From: Galactobacter sp052108535
GTDB lineage: Bacteria > Actinomycetota > Actinomycetes > Actinomycetales > Micrococcaceae
Assembly: GCA_052108535.1 (NCBI GenBank)
Contig: JBQDZM010000006.1
Span: forward strand, 34,085 to 98,084
Direction of reading: 5' to 3'
Length of the DNA: 64,000 nt
The notes beneath the pieces were generated by a model. It was not told the DNA's origin, did no database searches, and worked only from the letters and a program-made list of their open reading frames with translations. Made by a program: the position numbers and the translations under genes. Shown in pieces: positions 43,127-51,310 of the stretch. How positions within the stretch are numbered: the stretch's first letter is position 1; every line of letters starts with the position of its first letter.

Positions 43127-45242
43127 GCGAGCACGAGGTGCCCGGCCCCGGAGCGAGCGGTGCGCCCAACGTCGGCCTGCGCCCGGACCTGCTGGCACTG
43201 TCCCCGGATTCCCTGGCCGCGTTGGCTAACCGGGGGCTGGTCAAATGAGCCTCGAAGGACCTGGACAAGGCCCTGCCGGACATCGAAGTGGCCGCAGATG
43301 GCCTGGTGAGCGCGGCGTTCACTGACGGCAGCCGGACCGAGCTGGGGAACGGAGGGCTAGCCGCAGGAACGTGCACATGCGCCGCGACCGGCGTGTGCAG
43401 GCACCTGGTGGCAACCGTGTTGGCGGTGCAACGGCTGGCGGCTGCGGGAGGTGCTGGGGGAGGTGCTGGGGGTGGCGTCGGTGCTGCGGGTGATTCCGGT
43501 GGTTCGGGGCAGTTGGAGTCGGTGCCGGTGGGACAGCCAGAGCCGACGTGGTCGCCAGCGGAGGTGGACGACGCCGCACTCACCGCACACCTCGGCAAGC
43601 GTGCGGTCGACGCCGCTCGTCGGCGCGCGAAAGCGGGACTACGCGCCAGCGTCCTCGTGCCTGAGGTGGGGCGGCCGGCGACGGGCGAGAATGCGTGGGC
43701 CGTGGAGCTGCCCACCACAACGGTGCGCTTTCTGGTCCCTGGGGATCTCGGGTACGCGCACACGGATGTGGTCGCTACGGCGCGTGATGAACAGGTGGCG
43801 CTCGCGGTTTTGGTGTGTAGGGCGGCGGCCGCGGGCGGGACTGCGCCGAGGGGTGCCACGGAGCGGCGGGTCGAGGTCACGTTAGGGAAGCCGACCGCCC
43901 TGCGCTCGCCGGGGGCGCGGCTGCGGCCGGCGACCGATTTCTTGGATAAGTTGATTCTTGACGGCGTGCGGGCTCAGGCGAGTCGTTCGGCCCCGCGGAT
44001 TGCGGCGGCGTTGGCTCCACTGCGGGAGGCTGGCTTCAACTGGCCTGCGGACTGTTTGGCGGACATCGCTGCTCAGGTGAGCGCGTATGCGGGAGCTCAT
44101 GCTGGGTACAACGCTGGGGAGCTGGCCGAACTTGTTGCCGAACTGCATGCGAGAACGGTTTCCGCTGAGCGGCAACCTCACCGCGCCGACGTGGTGTTGG
44201 GGACTGAACAGTCGGCCCGGACGGCGATGCGGCGGGCGCGGTTCGTTGGGCTGGGCGTGCGGGTGACCCGATCCGACGATCTGGGCGCTGGTAGTCACGT
44301 TGATGAGGTTCAGGTGCGCACGCAGGTGTTCTTGGCTGATGTAGATGCCGGAGCGGTGGTGGTGCTGACCGGTGAGTCGACACATGCGCCGGATCAGGTT
44401 CCCTCACCTGGCCCGTTGGCGAAGCGGCGTGTCGGTGGCTTGCGGCTGGGACAGGTCGCCACTGGAACCGTGGTGACGGAGGCGGCGACCCGCACTGCCG
44501 GGAACCGGTTGACCTTATCGGTGGGGCGGGCGGGGAAATCCACCGTGACCGGGGGACCCGGGGTGTGGGCTGCGTTGCCGTCGTCGCAGATGGTGGCCGA
44601 CGTCGCTTCCGCGGTGGCCGAGCTGTCTGCCCGTCCGTTGCGGGTGGTGGCGCCGCGGTTTGCGGCGTCCAGCGTGAGGGTGCTGCGTTTGGCCCGGTGT
44701 CTTAGCGTGAGTTATCGGCCGGGGGAGCAGACTTTGGTTGCACGGTTGGCGGATGCGGCTGGGGTCGAGGTGGTGCTGCACGCGACGTATCGGGCATCCG
44801 CGCCCGGAGCCTTGGACGCTTTGGCACAGACGCTTGGAGGGGTGCAGGCCGCGGCGAGGTGCTGGTCAGTGGGCTGGTGCGGGTGAGCGGCGGCCGTCTG
44901 GTGGTGGAGCCTTTGGCCGTGCAGTCAGCGGAGGGCGTTGTAGCGCTTGACTTCGTGGAGCCTGCTGAGGGCGTGCCGCTGCCGAGTTCATTGACGTCCA
45001 GTGGTGGGGATCGCTTGGAGCTGGCCGTGGCTGGGGCTGCCGAATTCCTGTCCCATGCCTTGCATACTGGTTTGCGGAATCTGAGCGGGAGCGATTGGGG
45101 CAGAACGGATCGGGTGGCCGAGGAACTGCGGACCGTCGGCCTGACGGATCTGGGCCAGCGCGTTTCGGCGTTGCAGTCAGGGCGAGCCGAGGCCTGGTTT
45201 GCGGCACAGTTGTTGTTGATGGCGACGCAGGAGGCGCTGTAG
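43123..45242 (+). pseudogene. SWIM zinc-finger protein (YehQ-like) with a premature TGA and a frameshift
   Basis: From the ATG at 43123, which overlaps the VWA stop, the frame reads LALSPDSLAALANRGLVK and then hits TGA at 43246-43248 before continuing ASKDLDKALPDIEVAADG in the same frame. In homologues this is usually an Arg (CGA), so a single C-to-T change would explain it. The SWIM zinc-binding motif CTCAATGVCRH (CxC-x5-CxH) follows. At about 44850-44858 one base is missing; restoring it joins GVQAAA to EVLVSGLVRVSGG and on to the TAG at 45240-45242. The repaired protein would be about 706 residues. SWIM domains bind zinc and often DNA or protein, but the role here is unknown. Confidence 0.8.
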
Positions 45243-45271
45243 AACGAGGGTAAACCCACGTCCGAACGGAC

Positions 45272-45877
45272 TCAGGCGTTGGCGACCGTGAAGCGCTGTT
45301 CCTTGTGCTTGGGCGTCTCGATCTCGTCGAGGGCGGCCACGGCGAAGGTGCCAGCTGAGACGAAGTCGCCAGCAGGCTGGTTGGAACCCAGGTTGTAAGC
45401 GGTGGCCGGGCCGGGAGCGATCTCCGGGGCCGGAGCCAGCATGGTCCAGTCCAGGCCGGAGGAGGACTGGTAATCCAGCAGCACGGCAGCGAAGGTGTCT
45501 GCCTCCGGCTTGTACGCCGCCGGGAAGTCCGGGGTGTCCTTGAGCATGGTGCCGTCCGGGGTCTGGGTGGCACCCGCTCCACCAACCACGAACAGACGGG
45601 CCGGGATGGCGGTTTCGGCGATTTCCGAATGGAGTTCGCGGAACTCGTCGTGGCTGGAACCGTCGCGAGGAGAGGGGATGGAGAGGACCACGACGTCGTT
45701 CTTGGAAGCTACGTCGCGGTAGGTGGCCAGGTCCGACAGATCGGCTGCCAGCGCGGTGGCGCCCTCAACCGCGGTGCCGCCACGGGTAATCGCGGTGACC
45801 TCGTGGCCACGCTTGATGGCCTCTGCGGTGATCTCGCTGCCGACCATTCCGGTGGCACCGTATACGGCGATCTTCAT
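45272..45877 (-). CDS. NmrA-like NAD(P)H-binding reductase
   Basis: This 201-residue Rossmann protein starts MKIAVYGATGMVGSEITAEA (GxxGxxG nucleotide-binding loop), followed by GHEVTAITRGG and ALAADLSDL. It has the NmrA/YtfG quinone-reductase style without an SDR YxxxK catalytic pair. The ATG at 45877 is preferred over the GTG at 45886 because AAGGAG lies 8 nt upstream. It is divergent from an HxlR regulator, an arrangement seen for redox- and quinone-responsive reductases in actinobacteria and Bacillus. Confidence 0.82.
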   Translation of the reverse strand: MKIAVYGATGMVGSEITAEAIKRGHEVTAITRGGTAVEGATALAADLSDLATYRDVASKNDVVVLSIPSPRDGSSHDEFRELHSEIAETAIPARLFVVGGAGATQTPDGTMLKDTPDFPAAYKPEADTFAAVLLDYQSSSGLDWTMLAPAPEIAPGPATAYNLGSNQPAGDFVSAGTFAVAALDEIETPKHKEQRFTVANA

Positions 45878-45953
45878 GTTGAACACTCCTTGGTTATTGG
45901 TGTTTCCACGTGCTGAGCCGACCGTAGCCGGACTCGCCTTTCGGCGTCAATGA

Positions 45954-45986
45954 TATCCTAGGGATACCGAGTACCTCAAAGATACT
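45954..45986. promoter_or_regulatory. Candidate HxlR operators between reductase and regulator
   Basis: Two inverted repeats lie in the divergent promoter region: TATCC-N3-GGATA (45954-45966) and AGTA-N9-TACT (45970-45986). HxlR/DUF24 regulators such as YodB and QorR bind TACT/AGTA-type repeats and regulate the adjacent oxidoreductase gene. These would fit autoregulation and control of the NmrA-like gene. Confidence 0.45.
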
Positions 45987-46048
45987 AATGGGTTTCGGTG
46001 GGGTTGGGTGGCCCAACCTCAGCCATGATCGCCGCAGAGGAGGTGGAC

Positions 46049-46441
46049 GTGAGTCGCGAGTTCGATGTGATGCATCCGGATTGCCCATCGCGAGTGCTTC
46101 TGCAGCGCATCGGCGACAAGTGGACCCCGCTGGTGTTTCAGGCACTCAAGGACGGCCCGCTGCGTTTCGGTGACTTGAGGATCGTCATCGGCACCGTGAC
46201 ACCCAAGGTCCTGACCCAGACGCTGCGCACTTTGGAGCGGGACGGTCTGGTCTCCCGGCATGCCTATCCCACTACGCCGCCCAAGGTGGAGTATGCCCTG
46301 ACTGATCTCGGCGTCTCGCTCGGTGAACCGCTCGACGCGGTTCGGGTCTGGGCGGAACAGCACGCCGCGGCCGTTCTGGCCAACCGCGCCGACTTCGACG
46401 CAGGCGCGCCGAGTAGCCCGCCGGTCGTCGGCAAACGGTAG
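46049..46441 (+). CDS. HxlR-family transcriptional regulator
   Basis: This 130-residue winged-helix regulator shows the family opening MHPDCPSRVLLQRIGDKWTP with the conserved N-terminal Cys used for redox sensing in several members. FGDLRIVIGTVTPKVLTQTL (recognition helix) and RHAYPTTPPKVEYALTDLG (wing) follow. The GTG start at 46049 follows AGGAGG at a 5-nt spacing; in-frame starts at 45998 and 46025 are less supported. Its stop codon lies inside the first copy of a 23-bp tandem repeat. Confidence 0.9.
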   Translation: MSREFDVMHPDCPSRVLLQRIGDKWTPLVFQALKDGPLRFGDLRIVIGTVTPKVLTQTLRTLERDGLVSRHAYPTTPPKVEYALTDLGVSLGEPLDAVRVWAEQHAAAVLANRADFDAGAPSSPPVVGKR

Positions 46442-46499
46442 TGCAGAGAGGCTGCAAACGGTAGCGTAGGGCGTCTGCAAACGGTAGCGCAGGACGGCC
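46431..46499 (+). repeat. Three tandem copies of a 23-bp repeat overlapping the HxlR stop codon
   Basis: Units begin GCAAACGGTAG at 46431, 46454 and 46477, with the second halves diverging. The first unit encodes the last residues (GKR-stop) of the HxlR regulator, so the repeat seems to have expanded outward from the coding end. No other feature is seen in the 97-nt interval before the MshB-like gene. Confidence 0.85.
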
Positions 46500-46538
46500 G
46501 TGTAGCGCTTTCCCACTAGGGCTTCTGGGTCCCTGATC

Positions 46539-47300
46539 TCAGCGGACCCGGCGTAGTCCCGATCGCAACGGCAGCGCCTGGTGCTGACCACCCACGTGCA
46601 CGATCTCCCCGCCCAGAACCTGGAGCTGCGTGGCATGGCAACGCAGCGCGGCCACGGCCTGCGCCTCCCCCGAGCTCAGGTCGCACCATGTGAACCCCTC
46701 TGCGTTTTCCGACGAGGCGATCTCCACCAGCGGCAGGTCAGCCGCGGTGGCGGCAGCGGCTGCGAGCTCGTGGGCGCGAATATGGTCCGGGTGTCCGTAA
46801 CTTCCCTCGCGGTCGTAGCCGAGGATGACATCCGGGGAGGTGGACCGGATCAGCGCGAGCAGGTCGGCGACCTCCTCATCCAACTCCGCCGACGTGAACG
46901 TACGTGTGTCGGTCCCGTCGGCAGGCCCGGCCAGGCCCTCGCGGATCCAGCGCATCCCGGAATCCCGGTAGTCACGACGCAGCATCCTGCCCACGCGGGC
47001 GGGCGGCATCCCGAGGAAATATCGTTCCTCAATCCCCAACGCCGAGCATGCGTCCGCGAGTTCTTGCTCGCGTTGTGCCACGTAGGCGTCCTCAGTGACG
47101 TTCTCAGGTAGAACGCCGGGCACGATCTCCCCTGCCTCGCCACGCGTGCACGTGAGCAGGATCAGAGACGTTTCCCCGGCCAGCGCGGCCATCAGCCCGC
47201 CGGTCTGCACCGTCTCGTCGTCCGGATGGGCATGCACCACCAAGACTCGGGGCCGCTCGACGCCGCAGGCGGATCGTAGCACCTCGATTGCGGTTGTCAC
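46539..47300 (-). CDS. mshB: PIG-L family deacetylase, MshB-like
   Basis: This 253-residue zinc-dependent deacetylase has VHAHPDDE (zinc ligands), LLTCTRGEAGEI and GYDREGSYGHPDH motifs, matching MshB, which deacetylates GlcNAc-inositol in mycothiol synthesis. The GTG at 47300 overlaps the stop of the upstream glycosyltransferase (GTGA), giving tight coupling; an ATG at 47324 is the alternative. PIG-L proteins also include mycothiol conjugate amidase and other sugar deacetylases, so the MshB call is probable rather than certain. Confidence 0.75.
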   Translation of the reverse strand: MTTAIEVLRSACGVERPRVLVVHAHPDDETVQTGGLMAALAGETSLILLTCTRGEAGEIVPGVLPENVTEDAYVAQREQELADACSALGIEERYFLGMPPARVGRMLRRDYRDSGMRWIREGLAGPADGTDTRTFTSAELDEEVADLLALIRSTSPDVILGYDREGSYGHPDHIRAHELAAAAATAADLPLVEIASSENAEGFTWCDLSSGEAQAVAALRCHATQLQVLGGEIVHVGGQHQALPLRSGLRRVR

Positions 47301-48541
47301 CGGCCAAGCACCTCCAGATAGCACCGCTCGGTCTTCACGGCAGCGTGAGCCCAGGTGTGTTCCAGCGCGAAGCTGCGTCCTGCAGCGCTCAGACGCGCAT
47401 GCAGTTGCGGATCGTGGAGCAGCTGCCCAACGGCGCCTGCCCAGTCTTCGGGATCTCGGCTGGTCATGAGCGTGCCGGTGCGGCCATCAGCGACCGACTC
47501 GACCATGCCTCCCGCCTGGGTGGCGATGACCGGGACGCCGGACGCGGAGGCCTCCAGGTTGATGAGACCGTAGGTCTCCGACCGGCTCGGATTGAGCAAC
47601 AACCTCGCACCGCGCAGCAGCTGGGCCAGATCCTCGCGGCTCTGCGTGCCCAGGTGCAGCACCTGCTCAGCCACCCCCAACGAGAGGGCCAACGCTTCGA
47701 GTTCATCGGCGTAGCCACGGAAGTCAGGTGCAGCCTCTCCCGCGATGACGAGGTTCGGCCTGCCATCTTCCGGAAGTGCCGCGAGGGTACGGATGGCCAG
47801 GTCTACACCCTTGAGTTCTTCTAGCCGCGCGGCGAAGAGCAGGTACTCCTGGCTGGGGCGGGGATCGCCCTCGGTGAGGGGGTGAAACTGCTCCGTATCC
47901 ACGCCGGGGTGCACAATGCGGATGCGTTCGGGGGCGGCCCCGAGCCGATCCACGATGGTGTCCCGCTCCGCGGAGCTGACCGCGATCACCAGGTCGGACT
48001 GCTCCGCAGCCAGCGCCTCCCCGGCATTGCGGCCAGGGGATTCCGGAGGCTCACCCTCATCCAGGCCGGCCCCCGCAGGTGCCGCGATGGAATGAAAACT
48101 CTGCACGTGAGGCAGACCGTGCCTGCTCGCGACCGGCAGCGCAGCGACACCAGAGAACCAATGCTCGGAGTGCAACAGATCCGGCGTTTGATCGGTACCG
48201 ACTCGCTCCGCGACCCAGACGTCCAAGGCCGCGGAGAAATCCGGGATGAGTTCCTCATGGGCGGACTTAGTGACGTGTTCGGCCGGACCTGCATCCAGCA
48301 GCTGCAACGTGATCCCGGGGGCCACCACGGTGCTGGACGCGGAATCGGGGTCAGCCCGCCGGGTCACCAGGTCCACGGCGTGCCCACGGGCGGCCAGAGC
48401 CAGGGCGGTGTTGAGGACCACCACGTTCATCCCGCCCGCATCGGGAGAGCCAGGCATGGCCGTGGGGGAGGTATGCATGCACACTATGGCGATCCGCAGA
48501 GTGCGGGGAGGTGCGGCTGAGGTCGAGGGCAATCCGGTCAC
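47297..48541 (-). CDS. mshA: GT4 glycosyltransferase, MshA-like
   Basis: This 414-residue GT-B glycosyltransferase shows MHTSPTAMPGSPDAGGMNVVV, the MshA-type N-terminal donor/acceptor loop, then HSEHWFSGVAALPVA, and C-terminal nucleotide-sugar motifs (NPSRSETYGLINLEA with the EX7E-type glutamates). MshA joins GlcNAc to inositol-3-phosphate, the first step of mycothiol synthesis. Coupling to a PIG-L deacetylase, which would act one dephosphorylation step later, strengthens the call. Relatives include sucrose-synthase-like GT4 enzymes, so identity is probable. Confidence 0.75.
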   Translation of the reverse strand: MTGLPSTSAAPPRTLRIAIVCMHTSPTAMPGSPDAGGMNVVVLNTALALAARGHAVDLVTRRADPDSASSTVVAPGITLQLLDAGPAEHVTKSAHEELIPDFSAALDVWVAERVGTDQTPDLLHSEHWFSGVAALPVASRHGLPHVQSFHSIAAPAGAGLDEGEPPESPGRNAGEALAAEQSDLVIAVSSAERDTIVDRLGAAPERIRIVHPGVDTEQFHPLTEGDPRPSQEYLLFAARLEELKGVDLAIRTLAALPEDGRPNLVIAGEAAPDFRGYADELEALALSLGVAEQVLHLGTQSREDLAQLLRGARLLLNPSRSETYGLINLEASASGVPVIATQAGGMVESVADGRTGTLMTSRDPEDWAGAVGQLLHDPQLHARLSAAGRSFALEHTWAHAAVKTERCYLEVLGR

Positions 48542-48607
48542 CTGGTCATTTCACCACGAATCTGGCCCTTGTGATTCTTCTGTGGGTGGGCGGGGTGGTC
48601 CAGGTCC

Positions 48608-48661
48608 GATGCCTGGACGCGACTTTGATGCCTAGACACGACTTAGATGCCTGAACGCGAC
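48608..48661 (+). repeat. 19-bp tandem repeat running into an assembly gap
   Basis: Units GATGCCTGGACGCGACTTT, GATGCCTAGACACGACTTA and a third partial unit begin at 48608, 48627 and 48646. The array then runs into the 100-N gap at 48662, so its full copy number is unknown. The 302-nt interval between the MshA-like and helicase genes otherwise holds only this repeat, the gap and the 7-bp repeat beyond it. Confidence 0.85.
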
Positions 48662-48761
48662 NNNNNNNNNNNNNNNNNNNNNNNNNNNNNNNNNNNNNNN
48701 NNNNNNNNNNNNNNNNNNNNNNNNNNNNNNNNNNNNNNNNNNNNNNNNNNNNNNNNNNNNN
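48662..48761. other. Assembly gap (100 N) between two tandem-repeat arrays
   Basis: Exactly 100 N, flanked on the left by a 19-bp and on the right by a 7-bp tandem repeat. The assembly most likely broke on the repeats. Confidence 0.95.
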
Positions 48762-48803
48762 CAGAGCCCAGAGCCCAGAGCCCAGAGCCCAGAGCCCAGA
48801 GCC
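48762..48803 (+). repeat. Six tandem copies of a 7-bp repeat
   Basis: CAGAGCC is repeated six times without change immediately after the gap; more copies may lie inside the gap. It is 40 nt downstream of the stop codon of the helicase gene on the minus strand. Confidence 0.9.
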
Positions 48804-48843
48804 CAGGATCGCATCGGACCGTAACGATCCCGGGCAGCTTGGA

Positions 48844-50577
48844 TCAGCGAGAACCCGAACCGGTGCTGTAGACCCGCTGGCTGCCACCCTGGCCACCGCG
48901 CCCACGGCCACCCTGACCGCCACGCGCGCTGCGGGCAGAACGCTGACCGGAACCCTGCTGACCCTGTCCACGACGTCCGCCGCGACCATGACCATCACGA
49001 CCACCCTGCTCGGAGCCCTGACCCGACGCTCCGCCAGCGGCGGACTGAGAGCCGGCCCCGGAACGTCGGCCATTGCCCTGAGACTTCCTGCCAGAACCTT
49101 GCTTGCGCGTCTCCGACCCCTGCTTGCGTTGACGCGCCTGCTGCTGTGCGTTCTTCTGCGCCAGCGCCTCAGGATTGGCGATCTTCTGCGCTTCCGCCGC
49201 AGTGACCGTGACTCGCTCACCCGGAGCGAGATCGGTGAGCACAGCAGCAGAAAGCGTGTGCACCTCCGGCTTGATCTTGGCCTGGCGCATCAACGTGCGG
49301 ACATCACCGCGCTGATCCGGGGTGACCAACGTGATGACCGTGCCGGACTGGCCGGCGCGAGCCGTACGACCCGAACGGTGCACGTAAGCCTTGTGCTCCA
49401 CCGGCGGATCGGCGTGGACCACCACGGCAACGTCATCGACGTGGATGCCGCGCGCGGCAATGTCCGTGGCCACGAGCGTGTTGACCCGGCCGGAACCGAA
49501 GGCCTCCAGGTTGCGGGTACGGGCTCCCTGCGACAGGTTCCCGTGCAACTCGACGGCAGGCACACCCTGCTGCACCAACTGCTTGGCGAGCTTCTTGGCC
49601 CCGTACTTGGTCCGCGTGAACACGATGGAACGGCCGGGCGCCGAGGCCAGGTCCTTGACCGCGTCCAGACGCTGCTCAGGATCCAGGCTGATGACGTGGT
49701 GCTCCATCTGCACCTGGGGACCCTCGACGGAATCGGCCTCGTGGATCACGGGATTGTGCAGGTACTTACGCACCAGCACGTCGATCCCGTTGTCCAGGGT
49801 CGCGGAGAAGAGCATCTTCTGGGCGTCGGCGGGGACCTTGTCCAGGATCCGCTTGACCATGGGAAGGAAGCCCATGTCCGCCATCTGATCGGCCTCGTCC
49901 AAGACGGCGACCTGGAGGTCGGAGAAGTCCACGTGACCCTGCCCCATCAGGTCCAGGAGGCGACCAGGGCAGGCGATGACCACGTCGACGCCGGCCTGCA
50001 ATGCCTTGACCTGCGGGTTCTGGCCAACGCCACCGAAGATCGCCCGGCTGCGCAGGTGCGTGGGGCCTTCAAGGACCTTGAGCGACTCCTCGATCTGAGC
50101 CGCCAGCTCACGCGTGGGCGCCAGCACCAGAGCGCGGGGCTTGCCCGACTTGGGGCGGCGGTTGGACTCGGCCAGGCGGGCCACGAGCGGAAGCAGGAAC
50201 GCGAAGGTCTTGCCGGAGCCGGTCTTACCGCGACCCAGGACGTCACGTCCGGCCAGCGAATCCGGCAGCGTGGCGGCCTGAATCGGGCTCGGCGTGGTGA
50301 TGCCCAGCGGCGCCAGGGCGTCGTTCAGGACGGTCGGGACGCCGAGCTCCGTGAACGTGGTGGCCGTGGGGGCCGCGGCCTTGGCAACTGCGGGCTTGGC
50401 GGCGGGCGTCGCGGGCGCCTTGGTGGCTGGCGTCGTCTGGCGTGGTGTCCGGGCAGTGCCCGACGACGGGCGACGCTTACGCTGCGGCGCGGCCTTCGGT
50501 GCGGCTTGCGGCGCGCCCTGCGGGGCGGACGCCGAACGGCGGGGTCGATCAGAGGAGGTTTCAGAGCGCAAAGGCAT
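48844..50577 (-). CDS. DEAD-box RNA helicase (RhlE/DeaD type)
   Basis: This 577-residue helicase has Q-motif FTELGVPTVLNDALAPLGI, motif I GRGKTGSGKT, motif Ia PTRELAAQIE, motif II VLDEADQM, motif III SATLD and motif VI HRSGRTARAG. The first about 70 residues are Ala/Pro/Arg-rich. The last about 120 are a disordered Gly/Arg/Gln-rich tail ending in RGG-like repeats, typical of helicases that bind structured RNA, ribosomes or the degradosome. A TACACT hexamer about 150 nt upstream on the minus strand could be its -10, giving a long 5' leader as cold-shock helicases often have. Confidence 0.92.
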   Translation of the reverse strand: MPLRSETSSDRPRRSASAPQGAPQAAPKAAPQRKRRPSSGTARTPRQTTPATKAPATPAAKPAVAKAAAPTATTFTELGVPTVLNDALAPLGITTPSPIQAATLPDSLAGRDVLGRGKTGSGKTFAFLLPLVARLAESNRRPKSGKPRALVLAPTRELAAQIEESLKVLEGPTHLRSRAIFGGVGQNPQVKALQAGVDVVIACPGRLLDLMGQGHVDFSDLQVAVLDEADQMADMGFLPMVKRILDKVPADAQKMLFSATLDNGIDVLVRKYLHNPVIHEADSVEGPQVQMEHHVISLDPEQRLDAVKDLASAPGRSIVFTRTKYGAKKLAKQLVQQGVPAVELHGNLSQGARTRNLEAFGSGRVNTLVATDIAARGIHVDDVAVVVHADPPVEHKAYVHRSGRTARAGQSGTVITLVTPDQRGDVRTLMRQAKIKPEVHTLSAAVLTDLAPGERVTVTAAEAQKIANPEALAQKNAQQQARQRKQGSETRKQGSGRKSQGNGRRSGAGSQSAAGGASGQGSEQGGRDGHGRGGRRGQGQQGSGQRSARSARGGQGGRGRGGQGGSQRVYSTGSGSR

Positions 50578-50785
50578 ACAAGGATCCGTTTCTTCGGAAA
50601 AGTCCGTCCAGCGCGGGTATGCGCGGCCTCGACCCTGCTCGAACGTGAGCCATCGTCAGCGATGAAGAGGGGAGACCTGGACCCGGGGACGGAGGCGACC
50701 GGATCGTTATCCAGTGTACGCGGATGCCCTCACCGGCGTCCCCAGGGGCAGACGGTGATCTGCACCATGAGCAACGGCGACGCGA

Positions 50786-51184
50786 TCACTGCTCTTCTGT
50801 GCCGCGGTGGGTCGCCGCCCAAGCCAGGACGTCGGCGGAGCGGTAGCGTCGATGCGTTCCGCGGTAGGTCACCGGGATGGCTCCTGCATCGCTGAGATTG
50901 CGCACGTAGGTCTGTGAGATCCCGGCGAGCTTCGCCGCTTGGGCCGTGGTCAACCAGGCGTGGGCGGCGTGGATCTCGACGCCCTCACCGTCGGCAAGCC
51001 TGCGCAGGAGATCAACCACCGCGTCGCGGGCGGTGTCCGGGAGGCGCAGCGAGGTGCCGTCCACGAACACGGAGATGTCCTCGGTGCCCAGGGCATCGCC
51101 GAGGCGAGCGGCATCCTGGGGTGCGAGCGCGGGATACGTGCTTTGCCGCCCGATGGCGGTCACCGGCTGGTTCATGGACACCAT
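50786..51184 (-). CDS. Excisionase-type helix-turn-helix protein (antitoxin-like)
   Basis: This 132-residue protein ends in an excisionase/MerR-type winged HTH: AWLTTAQAAKLAGISQTYVR, then GAIPVTYRGTHRRYRSADVLAW. The N-terminal half (GDALGTEDISVFVDGTSLRL, DAVVDLLRRLADGEGVEIH) matches the small DNA-binding antitoxins that usually precede a PIN-domain toxin. Here no PIN gene follows on the same strand; the next gene that way is the helicase. The divergent neighbour encodes a NYN domain, which is a PIN-like nuclease fold. The start may be the ATG at 51175 instead. Confidence 0.75.
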   Translation of the reverse strand: MVSMNQPVTAIGRQSTYPALAPQDAARLGDALGTEDISVFVDGTSLRLPDTARDAVVDLLRRLADGEGVEIHAAHAWLTTAQAAKLAGISQTYVRNLSDAGAIPVTYRGTHRRYRSADVLAWAATHRGTEEQ

Positions 51185-51298
51185 TGCACCGCGCCGAGGT
51201 TCCCGCCCGCGGGAGGGGAGGGGCGTGTCGTGCCGAAGACGCGCACGGGGTGCGGGTGCGGCAGCCGAACTGATCCAGCAGACGGACGGCGGTACGGG

Positions 51299-51304
51299 TA
51301 CCGT
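51299..51304 (+). promoter_or_regulatory. Leaderless -10 element (TACCGT) of the NYN gene
   Basis: TACCGT is followed by six bases and the ATG at 51311, with no ribosome binding site. Confidence 0.45.
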
Positions 51305-51310
51305 TGAGAC

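Noticed and set aside
34839..45242. Programmed ribosomal frameshifting or stop readthrough as an explanation of all lesions in the yeh-like operon
   Set aside because: Six events of both signs, without a shared slippery motif or downstream structure, and one nonsense codon, are better explained by mutation or sequencing error.
46431..46499. Three regularly spaced repeats as a possible CRISPR array
   Set aside because: The repeats are contiguous with no unique spacers and imperfect; no cas genes are present. The same applies to 48608-48661 and 57125-57184.
50716..50786. Short frame overlapping the stop of the excisionase-type gene as the missing PIN toxin
   Set aside because: It is only 19 codons, without PIN-domain acidic motifs, and runs straight into the helicase promoter region.
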